From: Burkholderiales bacterium
GTDB taxonomy: Bacteria > Pseudomonadota > Gammaproteobacteria > Burkholderiales > Burkholderiaceae_C
Assembly (NCBI GenBank): GCA_017307855.1
Contig: JAFKGD010000005.1
Span: 1 to 64,000, forward strand
Length of the DNA: 64,000 bases
Reading direction: 5' to 3'
This document shows positions 1-8,149 of the stretch, one piece after another; the stretch's first letter is position 1, and every line of letters starts with the position of its first letter. The notes under the pieces are model-generated. The model was not told the DNA's origin, did no database searches, and worked only from the letters and a program-made list of their open reading frames with translations. Made by a program: the position numbers and the translations under genes.

Positions 1-2
1 TG

Positions 3-137
<135 letters not shown>

Positions 138-196
138 GGCACCGAGGCGCTGGGCGGGAAGAACCGGGCCGGATGTGGCGGCCGGCCGTAATTGGC

Positions 197-202
197 TATA
201 AT
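197..202 (+). promoter_or_regulatory. Probable -10 box of the rpmB-rpmG promoter
   Basis: A perfect TATAAT lies about 120 bases before the rpmB start codon in the 185-base gap after trxB. No strong -35 hexamer is visible at the right spacing (the region reads TGTGGC), so the site is plausible but not proven. It would give a leader of about 115 bases. Confidence 0.4.
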
Positions 203-322
203 CGCTGGCTTTGCTGGCACTACGCCAGCCGGTCACCGCCCCCGAAGTGGCGAGGTGAGGCCAGTTTCCTCGGCGCGACCTGCGGTCACGGCGAATGACG
301 GCCGGTTAGAAGGAGTGCTGCA

Positions 323-556
323 ATGGCACGCGTCTGCGAAGTCACGGGCAAGGGCCCGATGGTGGGCAACAATGTTTCCCACGCCAACAACAAAACCAAG
401 CGCCGGTTCGAAGTGAACCTGCAATACCGTCGTTTCTGGGTCGAAAGCGAGAACCGCTGGGTGCGCCTGCGCATTTCCAATGCAGGCCTGCGCCTGATCG
501 ACAAGAACGGCATCGAATCCGTGCTCGCAGACCTGCGCGCACGCGGCCAGGCTTAA
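323..556 (+). CDS. rpmB: 50S ribosomal protein L28
   Basis: A 77-residue protein starting [24 protein letters not shown] would be L28 of the large ribosomal subunit; the visible N-terminal pattern MARVCxVTGK and the internal [13 protein letters not shown] are diagnostic. Length matches the family (77-78 residues). The start ATG is preceded by AGAAGGAG at good spacing. It is followed 11 bases later by rpmG, the usual rpmB-rpmG operon, and both share the terminator after rpmG. Expression probably comes from the TATAAT box about 120 bases upstream. Confidence 0.98.
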   Translation: MARVCEVTGKGPMVGNNVSHANNKTKRRFEVNLQYRRFWVESENRWVRLRISNAGLRLIDKNGIESVLADLRARGQA

Positions 557-567
557 GGAGAGCGACC

Positions 568-738
568 ATGGCAAGCAAAGGCGGACGCGAAAAGATCAAG
601 CTGGAATCCACTGCCGGCACCGGTCACTTCTACACGACCAGCAAGAACAAGAAGACGATGCCTGAAAAGATGTCGATCATGAAGTTCGATCCCAAGGCTC
701 GCAAGCACGTCGAGTACAAGGAAATCAAGCTGAAGTAA
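568..738 (+). CDS. rpmG: 50S ribosomal protein L33
   Basis: This 56-residue basic protein begins [20 protein letters not shown] and ends EYKEIKLK, the standard L33 sequence of Gram-negative bacteria. It belongs to the large ribosomal subunit near the E site. The CxxC zinc pair found in one class of L33 is absent, so this is the zinc-free (C-) type. The ribosome binding site AAGGAG overlaps the end of rpmB, giving an eleven-base spacing between the genes and a clear two-gene operon closed by a strong terminator. Confidence 0.98.
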   Translation: MASKGGREKIKLESTAGTGHFYTTSKNKKTMPEKMSIMKFDPKARKHVEYKEIKLK

Positions 739-750
739 TTCAGCCTGACC

Positions 751-785
751 CACAAAAAAGCCCCGCGATGCGGGGCTTTTTTGTG
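751..785. terminator. Perfect bidirectional rho-independent terminator
   Basis: Two 16-base arms (CACAAAAAAGCCCCGC and its exact complement) flank a GAT loop. Read on either strand the GC stem is followed by a run of six T. It ends rpmB-rpmG on the plus strand and the convergent desaturase gene on the minus strand. Confidence 0.95.
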
Positions 786-831
786 TCCGCCGCATGCCTG
801 ACGGACGCGGGGGATGAAGAAGACAAGCCGT

Positions 832-2046
832 TCAGGCGTGGGCCGCGCGCAGCTTCATCGAGAAATCGCGCAGCGCGGCAATGCCGCTTTCCTCGGCACG
901 ATGGCACCAGGCCTGCAGGTCGGCGGCCAGCTGTTCGCGCGAGCGCGTGGTGCTCTGCCACATCTGGCGCAACTCCTCGCGCATGGCGTGCATCTTGTCG
1001 AGCACGGGGTGCTCGGCACGGGCCCGGGCCAGGTGCGGCCGGGCAGCAGCCGGTACCTTGTCCTCGTCGCGGTGCAACCAGCGCTTGGCCGACTTGAGCA
1101 CCGATACGTCGGCGTTCTTCTGCTTGAGCAACGCGATCTCGGCCTTGCAGGCGCGACGCATCTCGCGCGCATAACCAGCCATCACCTCATAGCGGTTGGC
1201 GATCAGGGCCTCGAGCGTCTTCTCATCAGCCACAGGGCGCACGGCGCCCAGTTGCAGCTTGGGCGCGGTCTTGCGGACCTTGGCCCAGCCCACCTTCTGC
1301 ATCAGGCTGATATAGAGCCAGCCGATGTCGAACTCGTACGGCTTGACCGAGAACTTGGCCGAGGTCGGATAGGTGTGGTGGTTGTTATGCAGCTCTTCGC
1401 CGCCGATGATGAAACCGATGGGAGACAGGTTGGTGCTGGCGTCCACCGCTTCGAAGTTGCGATAGCCCCAGTAGTGGCCGATGCCGTTGACCACACCGGC
1501 GGCCCAGAACGGGATCCAGGCCATCTGCACGGCCCACACAGCCGCACCCACCGCACCGAACAGCGCCAGGTTGAGGATCAGCATCAGGCCGACGCCCTGC
1601 CAGCCATAGCGGCTGTAGAGGTTGTTCTCCAGCCAGTCGTTGGGCGTGCCGTGCCCGAACTTCTGCATGGTTTCCTGGTTCTTCGACTCCGCGCGATACA
1701 ACTCGGCGCCGCGCCACATCACGGTGTCGATGCCACGCGTCTGCGGGCTGTGCGGGTCTTCTTCGGTCTCGCACTTGGCGTGGTGCTTGCGGTGGATGGC
1801 AACCCACTCCTTGGTGACCATGCCGGTGCCGATCCAGAGCCAGAAGCGGAAAAAGTGCGACGGGATCGGGCCCAGATCCAGTGAGCGGTGCGCCTGCGCG
1901 CGGTGCAGGAAAATGGTGACTGCAGCGATGGTGATGTGAGTCGTCACCAACGTGTAGAGCACGATCTGCCACCACGACAGGTCCAGCAGCCCGTGGGCAA
2001 GCCAGTCGACGGCGGTGTTGAGAACGGCCCAGTCGGGAAGTTGCAT
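832..2046 (-). CDS. Membrane fatty-acid (acyl-CoA delta-9 type) desaturase
   Basis: A 404-residue integral membrane di-iron enzyme that should introduce a cis double bond into acyl chains for membrane lipids. The three histidine boxes are all present: HRAQAH (residues 48-53), HRKHH (85-89) and HNNHH (220-224), with hydrophobic spans around 28-46, 64-78 and 150-190. The order and spacing match bacterial OLE1/stearoyl-CoA desaturases. The last ~130 residues form a charged, probably helical tail that is longer than in many homologues. It is convergent with rpmB-rpmG. A perfect 12-bp inverted repeat lies about 85 bases upstream of its start. Confidence 0.93.
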   Translation of the reverse strand: MQLPDWAVLNTAVDWLAHGLLDLSWWQIVLYTLVTTHITIAAVTIFLHRAQAHRSLDLGPIPSHFFRFWLWIGTGMVTKEWVAIHRKHHAKCETEEDPHSPQTRGIDTVMWRGAELYRAESKNQETMQKFGHGTPNDWLENNLYSRYGWQGVGLMLILNLALFGAVGAAVWAVQMAWIPFWAAGVVNGIGHYWGYRNFEAVDASTNLSPIGFIIGGEELHNNHHTYPTSAKFSVKPYEFDIGWLYISLMQKVGWAKVRKTAPKLQLGAVRPVADEKTLEALIANRYEVMAGYAREMRRACKAEIALLKQKNADVSVLKSAKRWLHRDEDKVPAAARPHLARARAEHPVLDKMHAMREELRQMWQSTTRSREQLAADLQAWCHRAEESGIAALRDFSMKLRAAHA

Positions 2047-2130
2047 GGTGTCAGGAGTCCTGGAACAAGAGGAAAGCCGCAGTTGGGAGCGGACGGCGGT
2101 AATGCAAGCATTTTAAGTGCCCACAGCCGT

Positions 2131-2164
2131 AAACCCTTGATTCTTCACATGTAATCAAGGGTTT
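2131..2164. repeat. Perfect 12-bp inverted repeat between rsmB and the desaturase gene
   Basis: AAACCCTTGATT and its exact complement are separated by ten bases (CTTCACATGT). The element lies after the rsmB stop and upstream of the desaturase start, both on the minus strand. No T-run follows on the minus strand, so it is a poor intrinsic terminator and may instead be an operator for the desaturase promoter. Confidence 0.6.
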
Positions 2165-2193
2165 GCGAGCACTTTGGCGACTGTGGGAAGGGG

Positions 2194-3459
2194 CTAGCTG
2201 CGCCGCTGCCACACGGCGGCGAAAAAACCGTCTGTCGCGTGGCGGTGCGGCCACAACCTCAGGAATTGCCCGTCGTCGGTGCACAACGCACCCGCGTGCG
2301 CTACTTTGAGCGACTCCAGCAGCGCGTCGACGGGTAGCGGCTCGAATTCGGGATGCGAGGCCGAGAACGCGCGGGCGATGTCTTCGTTTTCTTCGCGCAA
2401 CAGGCTGCAGGTGGCGTAGACCAGGCGGCCGCCAGGCTTGGGCAGGCGGGCCGCGCTTTCCAGAATTCGGCCCTGCAGCGCCGTCAGCTCGCCGATGGCC
2501 TGCTGCGACTGGCGCCATTTCAGGTCGGGGTTGCGGCGCAACGTGCCCAGACCCGAGCACGGTGCATCCACCAACACGCGATCGATCTTGCCGGCCAGCC
2601 GCTTGATGCGGTCGTCACGCTCGTGCGCGATGGCGGCCGGATGCACGTTCGACAGCCCGCTGCGTGCCAGGCGCGGCTTGAGCGCATCGAGCCGGTGAGC
2701 CGAGGTGTCAAAAGCGTACAGGCGGCCGGTGTTGCGCATGGATGCGCCCAGCGCGAGTGTCTTGCCGCCGGCGCCGGCGCAGAAATCGACCACCATCTCG
2801 CCACGGTGCGCATCGGTGACGAGCGCCAGCAGTTGCGAGCCCTCGTCCTGCACCTCGATGGCGCCACGCGTGAAGGCATCGAGCTTGGTGAGCGCAGGCT
2901 TGCCATCCACCCGCAGGCCCCAAGGCGAATACGGCGTGGGCCGGGCCTGGATGGCGGCCTTGGCGAGTTCTTCCTGCACCGCCTCGCGCCGCGCCGACAG
3001 CGCATTGACGCGCAGGTCGAGCGGAGCCGGCTCGTTCAGGCTGTTGGCGAGCGCCATGAATTCGGCCCCGAACTGCTCGCGCAGCGGCGCGGCCAGCCAT
3101 TCGGGCAGGTTGTGGCGGTGCGGATCCATCAACTGCTCGAGCGTGACCGCGTCGCACTGGTCGAGCCAGTGGCGCTCGGTGTCGCTGAGGGCACTCTTGA
3201 GGAAGTCGCGCGGGCCGTGAAAGCCCAGGATGGCCAGGCGCCGCTCGCGCGGACCGGCCCCCGAGCGAGCCAGCTGTTCCAGCAGCAGCTTGCGCCGCAG
3301 CACGTTGTAGGTGGTTTCGGCCAGTGTGGCGCGCTCGCGCGGCCCCAGCGAACGGTTGTCGCGGAAATAGCGCGACACGATCGCGTCGGCCGGGTGGTCG
3401 AACTTGAGGACGCGGCCGACCAGTTCGGTACAGGCGTCCAGCAGGGCTTTAGGATGCAT
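2194..3459 (-). CDS. rsmB: RsmB-type 16S rRNA m5C methyltransferase (RsmB/NOP family)
   Basis: A 421-residue SAM-dependent RNA cytosine-5 methyltransferase. The SAM-binding loop VVDFCAGAGGKT, the PCSG motif (about residue 300, in VDAPCSGLGTLRRNPD) and the catalytic TCS motif (about residue 350, YATCSLLREENED) are present in order. The N-terminal ~140 residues are helical and NusB-like in character. The start MHPKALLDAC was chosen over longer in-frame extensions, because those would run through the divergent DUF1653 gene and have shadow composition. Substrate C967 of 16S rRNA is inferred from family membership; another NOP/Sun target is possible. Confidence 0.85.
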   Translation of the reverse strand: MHPKALLDACTELVGRVLKFDHPADAIVSRYFRDNRSLGPRERATLAETTYNVLRRKLLLEQLARSGAGPRERRLAILGFHGPRDFLKSALSDTERHWLDQCDAVTLEQLMDPHRHNLPEWLAAPLREQFGAEFMALANSLNEPAPLDLRVNALSARREAVQEELAKAAIQARPTPYSPWGLRVDGKPALTKLDAFTRGAIEVQDEGSQLLALVTDAHRGEMVVDFCAGAGGKTLALGASMRNTGRLYAFDTSAHRLDALKPRLARSGLSNVHPAAIAHERDDRIKRLAGKIDRVLVDAPCSGLGTLRRNPDLKWRQSQQAIGELTALQGRILESAARLPKPGGRLVYATCSLLREENEDIARAFSASHPEFEPLPVDALLESLKVAHAGALCTDDGQFLRLWPHRHATDGFFAAVWQRRS

Positions 3460-3486
3460 GCCCCGATTGTCCCATTGCCCCACTTG

Positions 3487-3741
3487 ATGACCGACTCCGA
3501 CCTGCCCACCCTCGTCGAAACCCCGCCCGGGCGATACCGCCACTACAAGGGTGGCCTGTACGACGTGATCGGTACGGTACGCCACAGCGAGACGCTGGAG
3601 CCGATGACGCTCTACCGCGCTCTCTACGGCGCGCACGGCCTGTGGGTGCGCCCGGCTGCGATGTTCCTCGAAACCGTGGTGATCGACGGCGTGGCACGGC
3701 CGCGCTTCGAGCGCGTGGCCGACGGCACGCCCGCCACCTGA
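3487..3741 (+). CDS. DUF1653 domain protein
   Basis: An 84-residue protein that is essentially one DUF1653 domain: YRHYKGGLYDVIGTVRHSET, then LYRALYGAHGLWVRPAAMF, which is the conserved core of this small beta-rich family. Molecular function is unknown. It starts 27 bases from the divergent rsmB and converges with purN, ending 7 bases short of the purN stop. A much longer open frame runs upstream in the same register but overlaps rsmB on the opposite strand; only the part from this ATG has the family signature. Confidence 0.88.
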   Translation: MTDSDLPTLVETPPGRYRHYKGGLYDVIGTVRHSETLEPMTLYRALYGAHGLWVRPAAMFLETVVIDGVARPRFERVADGTPAT

Positions 3742-3748
3742 GGCGGGT

Positions 3749-4339
3749 TCAGCGCGCGGGCAGGCTGGCGACCAGCCTCGCCACGGCACGCGGGTAAATA
3801 CGGTGCTCCTGCGCCTGCACGCGCGCGGCCAGGAGCTCGGGGGTATCGCCCTCCAGCACGGGCACCACGGCCTGGTCGAGGATGGGGCCGTGGTCCAGCT
3901 CGGCTGTCACCTGGTGCACCGTAACGCCTGCCACCTTGCAGCCCGCCTCGATGGCGCGGCGGTGTGTGTCCAGCCCCGGAAACGCCGGCAGCAGGGACGG
4001 ATGGATGTTGATCAGCCGACCCGCGTAGTGGGCCACGAATCCGGGCGTGAGGATGCGCATGAAACCGGCCAACACCACCAGCGCGGGCGCGTGGGCGTCG
4101 ATGGCCTGCGCCAGGCCGGCATCGAAGGATTCGCGCGAGGCGTGCGCGCGGTGATCGACCACGCTGGTCGCCACGCCGGCTGCGTGCGCCACCGCCAGCC
4201 CGGCGGCCTGTGGCCGGTTGCTGATGACAGCCGCCACGCGGGCGCCAATCCGCCCGGCCCAGCGCTCGCGCTCCGCGGTCTCGACAATGGCTTTCATGTT
4301 CGAGCCCGCGCCCGAGATCAGAATCACGATGTTTTTCAT
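3749..4339 (-). CDS. purN: Phosphoribosylglycinamide formyltransferase (GART), purine synthesis
   Basis: A 196-residue enzyme that transfers a formyl group from 10-formyltetrahydrofolate to GAR, the third step of purine synthesis. It begins MKNIVILISGAGSNM (phosphate loop SGxGSN) and carries the formyltransferase signature INIHPSLLPAFPG with the catalytic Asn and His, then TAELDHGPILDQ with the catalytic Asp. Length is close to the E. coli enzyme (212). The start is only 21 bases from the divergent yceH, so the two promoters must overlap. Confidence 0.95.
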   Translation of the reverse strand: MKNIVILISGAGSNMKAIVETAERERWAGRIGARVAAVISNRPQAAGLAVAHAAGVATSVVDHRAHASRESFDAGLAQAIDAHAPALVVLAGFMRILTPGFVAHYAGRLINIHPSLLPAFPGLDTHRRAIEAGCKVAGVTVHQVTAELDHGPILDQAVVPVLEGDTPELLAARVQAQEHRIYPRAVARLVASLPAR

Positions 4340-4360
4340 TGAAGCGCGAATTATCCCGCC

Positions 4361-5056
4361 ATGCCCCTGCGCCCCCTCTCCCCTCTCGAAGCCCGCGTGC
4401 TCGGCACGCTGATGGAAAAGGCACGCACCGTGCCCGACAGCTACCCGCTCACGCTCAACTCGCTGGTCTCTGGCTGCAACCAGAAGAGCAGCCGCGAACC
4501 GCTGATGAACATTACCGAGACTCAGGCGCAGGAAGCGCTGGACGACCTGAAGGCGCTGCACCTCGTCTTCGAGACCAGCGGTGGCCGCGTCACACGTTAC
4601 GAACACAACCTGCAACGCGCGCTGGCCATCCCCGACCAGTCGGCCGCCCTGCTCGGCCTGCTGATGCTGCGCGGCCCACAGACGGCCGGCGAGTTGCGCA
4701 TCAACGCCGAGCGCTGGCACCGCTTCGCCGACATCTCGTCGGTGGAAGCCTTCCTCGACGAACTGCAGGAGCGCGGCGAGGCCAAGGGCGGCCCGCTGGT
4801 CGTGCGGATGGCCCGTGCACCAGGTGCGCGCGAACAGCGCTGGGCGCATCTGCTGTGCGGCCCGGTCGACGAACCGGCGCTGGCGCCGTCGGCTGTCGAC
4901 GCTTCGGGCAACGACACCTCGGGCACGGATGCATCGCAAGCCCGCGCGCTGCACGTGCGCATGGCGGCACTGGAAAGCGAGGTGGCCGGCCTGCGCGCCA
5001 CCGTTCAGAAGCTGTGCGGCGAACTGGGTCTGTCGCAGCCAGGACAGGACGGATAA
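4361..5056 (+). CDS. YceH family protein (UPF0502/DUF480)
   Basis: A 231-residue protein with two winged-helix-like DUF480 repeats. The pattern [20 protein letters not shown] at the N-terminus, then [20 protein letters not shown], is the family hallmark. The C-terminal ~30 residues ([20 protein letters not shown]) form a short coiled coil. Function is not established; the fold suggests nucleic-acid or protein binding. It is divergent from purN and lies 43 bases upstream of the acyl-CoA dehydrogenase pair, so it might be the first gene of that transcript. Confidence 0.9.
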   Translation: MPLRPLSPLEARVLGTLMEKARTVPDSYPLTLNSLVSGCNQKSSREPLMNITETQAQEALDDLKALHLVFETSGGRVTRYEHNLQRALAIPDQSAALLGLLMLRGPQTAGELRINAERWHRFADISSVEAFLDELQERGEAKGGPLVVRMARAPGAREQRWAHLLCGPVDEPALAPSAVDASGNDTSGTDASQARALHVRMAALESEVAGLRATVQKLCGELGLSQPGQDG

Positions 5057-5099
5057 GAACGCCCGTGCTAAAACCCGCCAGGAGCCTACTGGAGACACC

Positions 5100-6278
5100 A
5101 TGGACCTGGCATTCACCCCTGAAGAACAGAAGTTCCGGGACGACATCCGCGCCTGGGTGCGAGCGAACCTTCCACAGGACATCGCGCACAAGGTACACAA
5201 CGCCTTCCGCCTTTCGCGTGACGACATGCAGCGTTGGGCGAAGATCCTGGGCAGCAAGGGCTGGCTGGGCTACGGCTGGCCTAAAGAGTTCGGCGGCCCG
5301 GGCTGGACAGCCGTCCAGAAGCACTTGTTCGAAGAAGAGTGCGCTCTGGCCGGCGCGCCGCGCATCGTGCCTTTCGGTCCGGTGATGGTCGCGCCAGTCA
5401 TCATGGCTTTCGGCACGCCCGAGCAGCACGCGCGCTTCCTCCCGGGCATCGCCAGCGGCGAAGTGTGGTGGAGCCAGGGCTACAGCGAACCGGGCTCGGG
5501 CTCGGACCTGGCCTCGCTCAAGACCCGCGCCGAACGCCAGGGCGACAAATACATCGTCAACGGCCAGAAGACCTGGACCACGCTGGGACAGTATGGCGAC
5601 TGGATTTTCTGCCTAGTGCGCACCAGCACGGACGGCAAGCCGCAGACCGGCATCAGTTTTTTGCTGATCGACATGAAGTCGCCCGGCGTCACCGTGCGCC
5701 CGATCATCATGCTCGACGGCGAGCACGAGGTGAACGAGGTGTTCTTCGACAACGTCGAGGTGCCGGCCGAGAACCTGATCGGCGAAGAAAACAAGGGCTG
5801 GACCTACGCCAAGCACCTGCTCTCGCACGAACGCACCAACATCGCCGACGTCAACCGCGCCAAGCGCGAGCTCGAGCGGCTCAAGCGCATCGCGAAGAGC
5901 GAAGGCGCCTGGGACGACACGCGCTTTCGCGACGAGATCGCCAAGCTCGAAGTCGACGTCGTTGCGCTCGAGATGCTGGTGCTGCGCGTGCTCTCGGCCG
6001 AGAAGTCGGGCAAGAATTCGCTGGATATCGCGGGCTTGCTCAAGATCCGCGGCAGCGAGATCCAGCAACGCTACACCGAGCTGCTGATGCTGGCCGCCGG
6101 GCCGTACAGCCTGCCCTTCATCCCGGAGGCGATGGAAGCCGGCTGGCAGGGCGACCAGGTGGGCGCCGCCTATTGCGCGCCGCTGGCTTCCACCTACTTC
6201 AACTACCGCAAGACCACCATCTACGGCGGCAGCAACGAGGTCCAGCGCAACATCGTGGCGCAGACCGTTCTGGGTTGA
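5100..6278 (+). CDS. Acyl-CoA dehydrogenase, larger member of a pair (PimC-like)
   Basis: A 392-residue flavoprotein of the acyl-CoA dehydrogenase family. It starts MDLAFTPEEQKFRDDIRAWV, contains the flavin/substrate region WWSQGYSEPGSGSDLASLKT and VNGQKTWTTLGQYGDWIF, and ends in TTIYGGSNEVQRNIVAQTVL. It is followed 17 bases later by a second, more divergent dehydrogenase; such 390/370-residue pairs occur as the two subunits of pimeloyl-CoA dehydrogenase (PimC/PimD). The acyl substrate cannot be read from sequence: dicarboxylyl-CoA, branched or cyclic acyl-CoA are all possible. The start ATG follows GGAGACACC. Confidence 0.88.
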   Translation: MDLAFTPEEQKFRDDIRAWVRANLPQDIAHKVHNAFRLSRDDMQRWAKILGSKGWLGYGWPKEFGGPGWTAVQKHLFEEECALAGAPRIVPFGPVMVAPVIMAFGTPEQHARFLPGIASGEVWWSQGYSEPGSGSDLASLKTRAERQGDKYIVNGQKTWTTLGQYGDWIFCLVRTSTDGKPQTGISFLLIDMKSPGVTVRPIIMLDGEHEVNEVFFDNVEVPAENLIGEENKGWTYAKHLLSHERTNIADVNRAKRELERLKRIAKSEGAWDDTRFRDEIAKLEVDVVALEMLVLRVLSAEKSGKNSLDIAGLLKIRGSEIQQRYTELLMLAAGPYSLPFIPEAMEAGWQGDQVGAAYCAPLASTYFNYRKTTIYGGSNEVQRNIVAQTVLG

Positions 6279-6295
6279 GACGAGAGGATCAGGAC

Positions 6296-7411
6296 ATGGA
6301 CTTCGATTTCTCCGATGACCAGCAGGCGCTGCGCGACGCGGTGCGCCGCTGGGTGGACAAGAGCTATGGGTTCGAGCGCCGCCGCGCCATCGTGCGCGAG
6401 GACGGCGGCTTCTCGCGCGAGGCGTGGCAAGACCTGGCCGGGCTTGGGCTGACGGCCCTTGTCGTGCCCGAAGACCAGGGTGGCCTGGGCATGGGACCGG
6501 TCGAGGCGATGGTGGTCATGGAAGAACTCGGCCGCGGCATCGTGCTGGAGCCGCTGGCCCAGGCGCTCATTGCCAGTACTGTGCTCTCCGGCGCCGACAC
6601 CTCCGAACGCGACGTGTGGCTTGCGGGCATCGCCAGCGGCGAACGCCTCGTGGTGCTGGCCCATCAGGAACGCCGCGCCCGCTACCGGCTCGACGCCTGC
6701 GAGACCACGGCCACGCAGGCTGCGGATGGCCAGTGGCGACTGAACGGCGTCAAGCAGATCGTGCCGGCAGGCGACCGGGCCGACGCCGTCATCGTGCCGG
6801 CGCTGGCCAACGGCCGGCTCTCGCTCTTCATCGCGGAGACGGGTGGTGGCGTGTCCGCACGCGGCTATCTCACGCAGGACGGCTCGCGCGCGGCCGACGT
6901 GAAGCTCACGAACGCACCTGCGGTGTTGTTGCACGCGGATGGGCTGGCCGCGCTCGAGCTCGGCGTGGACACCGGCATCGCCGCCCTGTGCGCCGAGGCC
7001 GTGGGGGTGATGGAGCAGACGCTGGCCCTCACGGTGGACTACATGAACACGCGCAAGCAGTTCGGTGTGGCCATCGCGAGCTTCCAGGCCCTGCGCCACC
7101 GCGTGGCCGATATGAAAATGCAGCTGGAACTCGCCCGCTCGATGAGCTATTACGCTGCGCTCAAGCTGCAGGCACCGGCCGGGGAGCGCCGACGCGCGCT
7201 CGCTCGCGCCAAATACCAGCTCGGCCAGTCGATGCGCTTCGTGGGTCAGCAGTCGGTGCAGCTGCATGGCGGCATCGGCGTGACCGACGAGTACATCGGC
7301 AGCCACTACTTCAAGAAGCTCACCCAGCTGGAAATGACCTACGGCGATTCGCTGCACCACCTCGGCGAGGTGTCGGCGCGCATGGAGGAGACGGCCGGCG
7401 TTTTCGCCTGA
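6296..7411 (+). CDS. Acyl-CoA dehydrogenase, smaller member of a pair (PimD-like)
   Basis: A 371-residue acyl-CoA dehydrogenase homologue starting MDFDFSDDQQALRDAVRRWV. The N-terminal helical domain and the C-terminal domain (TRKQFGVAIASFQALRHRVA, then QLHGGIGVTDEYIGSHYFKK) are well kept, while the central beta domain (residues ~125-215) is degenerate and lacks the typical QxxSEPxAGSD flavin loop. That suggests it forms a heteromeric enzyme with its neighbour 17 bases upstream, with one partner carrying the better flavin site. It converges with the HNH nuclease gene, 30 bases away. Confidence 0.87.
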   Translation: MDFDFSDDQQALRDAVRRWVDKSYGFERRRAIVREDGGFSREAWQDLAGLGLTALVVPEDQGGLGMGPVEAMVVMEELGRGIVLEPLAQALIASTVLSGADTSERDVWLAGIASGERLVVLAHQERRARYRLDACETTATQAADGQWRLNGVKQIVPAGDRADAVIVPALANGRLSLFIAETGGGVSARGYLTQDGSRAADVKLTNAPAVLLHADGLAALELGVDTGIAALCAEAVGVMEQTLALTVDYMNTRKQFGVAIASFQALRHRVADMKMQLELARSMSYYAALKLQAPAGERRRALARAKYQLGQSMRFVGQQSVQLHGGIGVTDEYIGSHYFKKLTQLEMTYGDSLHHLGEVSARMEETAGVFA

Positions 7412-7441
7412 GCCGCGGCGGCGGGTGCGGCGCGCGGCAGT

Positions 7442-7999
7442 TCAGCCGTGCAGCCGCGAACTGGCCGGCAGGTGCGCCATCAGGAACTCCATCTGGTCGG
7501 CCAGGATGCGGCGGTTGCGCAGGATGAAGTCTTCCCACAGGCTGGGCACGTAGGGCGCATAGAGCAACGGCATGTGCGCCTGCTCGGGCGTGCGGTTGCT
7601 CTTGCGGTGATTGCAGGCGCGGCAGGCTGTCACCACGTTCATCCAGTGATCGCGGCCCCGTTGGGCCAGCGGGATGATGTGTTCGCGCGTGAGTTCGGAT
7701 TCGTCGGGCTGCTGGCCGCAATAGGCGCACACGCAGCGGTCGCGCGCGAACAATTTGGTGTTGGTGAGGCCCGGCTTGAGGTCGAAGGGATTGATGCCCG
7801 GCACGCCCTTGGTGCCGATGATGCTGCTGACCGCGATGACCGACTGCTCGCCGGTGATGGCGTTGTGGCCGCCGCGGAACACCGCCACCTCGGCGCCCAT
7901 CTCCCAGCGCACCTCGTCGGCGGCATAGTGGATCACCGCCTGTTCGAGCGAAATCCAGGACTGGGGCAGCCCCTGGGCCGACAGCTTCAAGACTTTCAA
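7442..7999 (-). CDS. HNH endonuclease family protein (TTG start)
   Basis: A 185-residue protein with an HNH module near its centre: CAYCGQQPDESELTREHIIP, then a Trp/Asn segment and VTACRACNHRKSNRTPEQA. Two CxxC pairs that should bind structural zinc frame the catalytic EHI histidine. The chosen start is TTG, giving LKVLKLSAQGLPQSWISLEQ, because it sits seven bases after AGGAG; an upstream in-frame ATG would add 32 residues of unlikely composition. Standalone HNH proteins of this type are common in betaproteobacteria with no known target. It is not next to restriction or phage genes. Confidence 0.85.
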   Translation of the reverse strand: MKVLKLSAQGLPQSWISLEQAVIHYAADEVRWEMGAEVAVFRGGHNAITGEQSVIAVSSIIGTKGVPGINPFDLKPGLTNTKLFARDRCVCAYCGQQPDESELTREHIIPLAQRGRDHWMNVVTACRACNHRKSNRTPEQAHMPLLYAPYVPSLWEDFILRNRRILADQMEFLMAHLPASSRLHG

Positions 8000-8149
8000 G
8001 AGACGACTCCTGCAGTTGAATGGCGAGCGGGTGGCGTGAGCGCGAAACTCACGCACCGGCCAAAGCCCAGCGGCAGGGGCCGGTCTGAAGGACAATATAA
8101 CCTGATCGCATGACGGATGGCGTCATCACGGCGACCACCTCCCCAGTCC

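Noticed and set aside
2353-3486. Long plus-strand open frame reaching into the DUF1653 gene
   Set aside because: It is antisense to rsmB, whose motifs are complete. Only the last 84 codons show a conserved domain.
5339-7411. A single 690-residue frame that would fuse both acyl-CoA dehydrogenases
   Set aside because: The first part is out of frame with the upstream dehydrogenase and Arg-rich; the second gene has its own ATG and ribosome binding site.
8000-8149. FMN riboswitch before ribF
   Set aside because: No conserved RFN-element boxes are visible in the short region between the divergent HNH gene and ribF.
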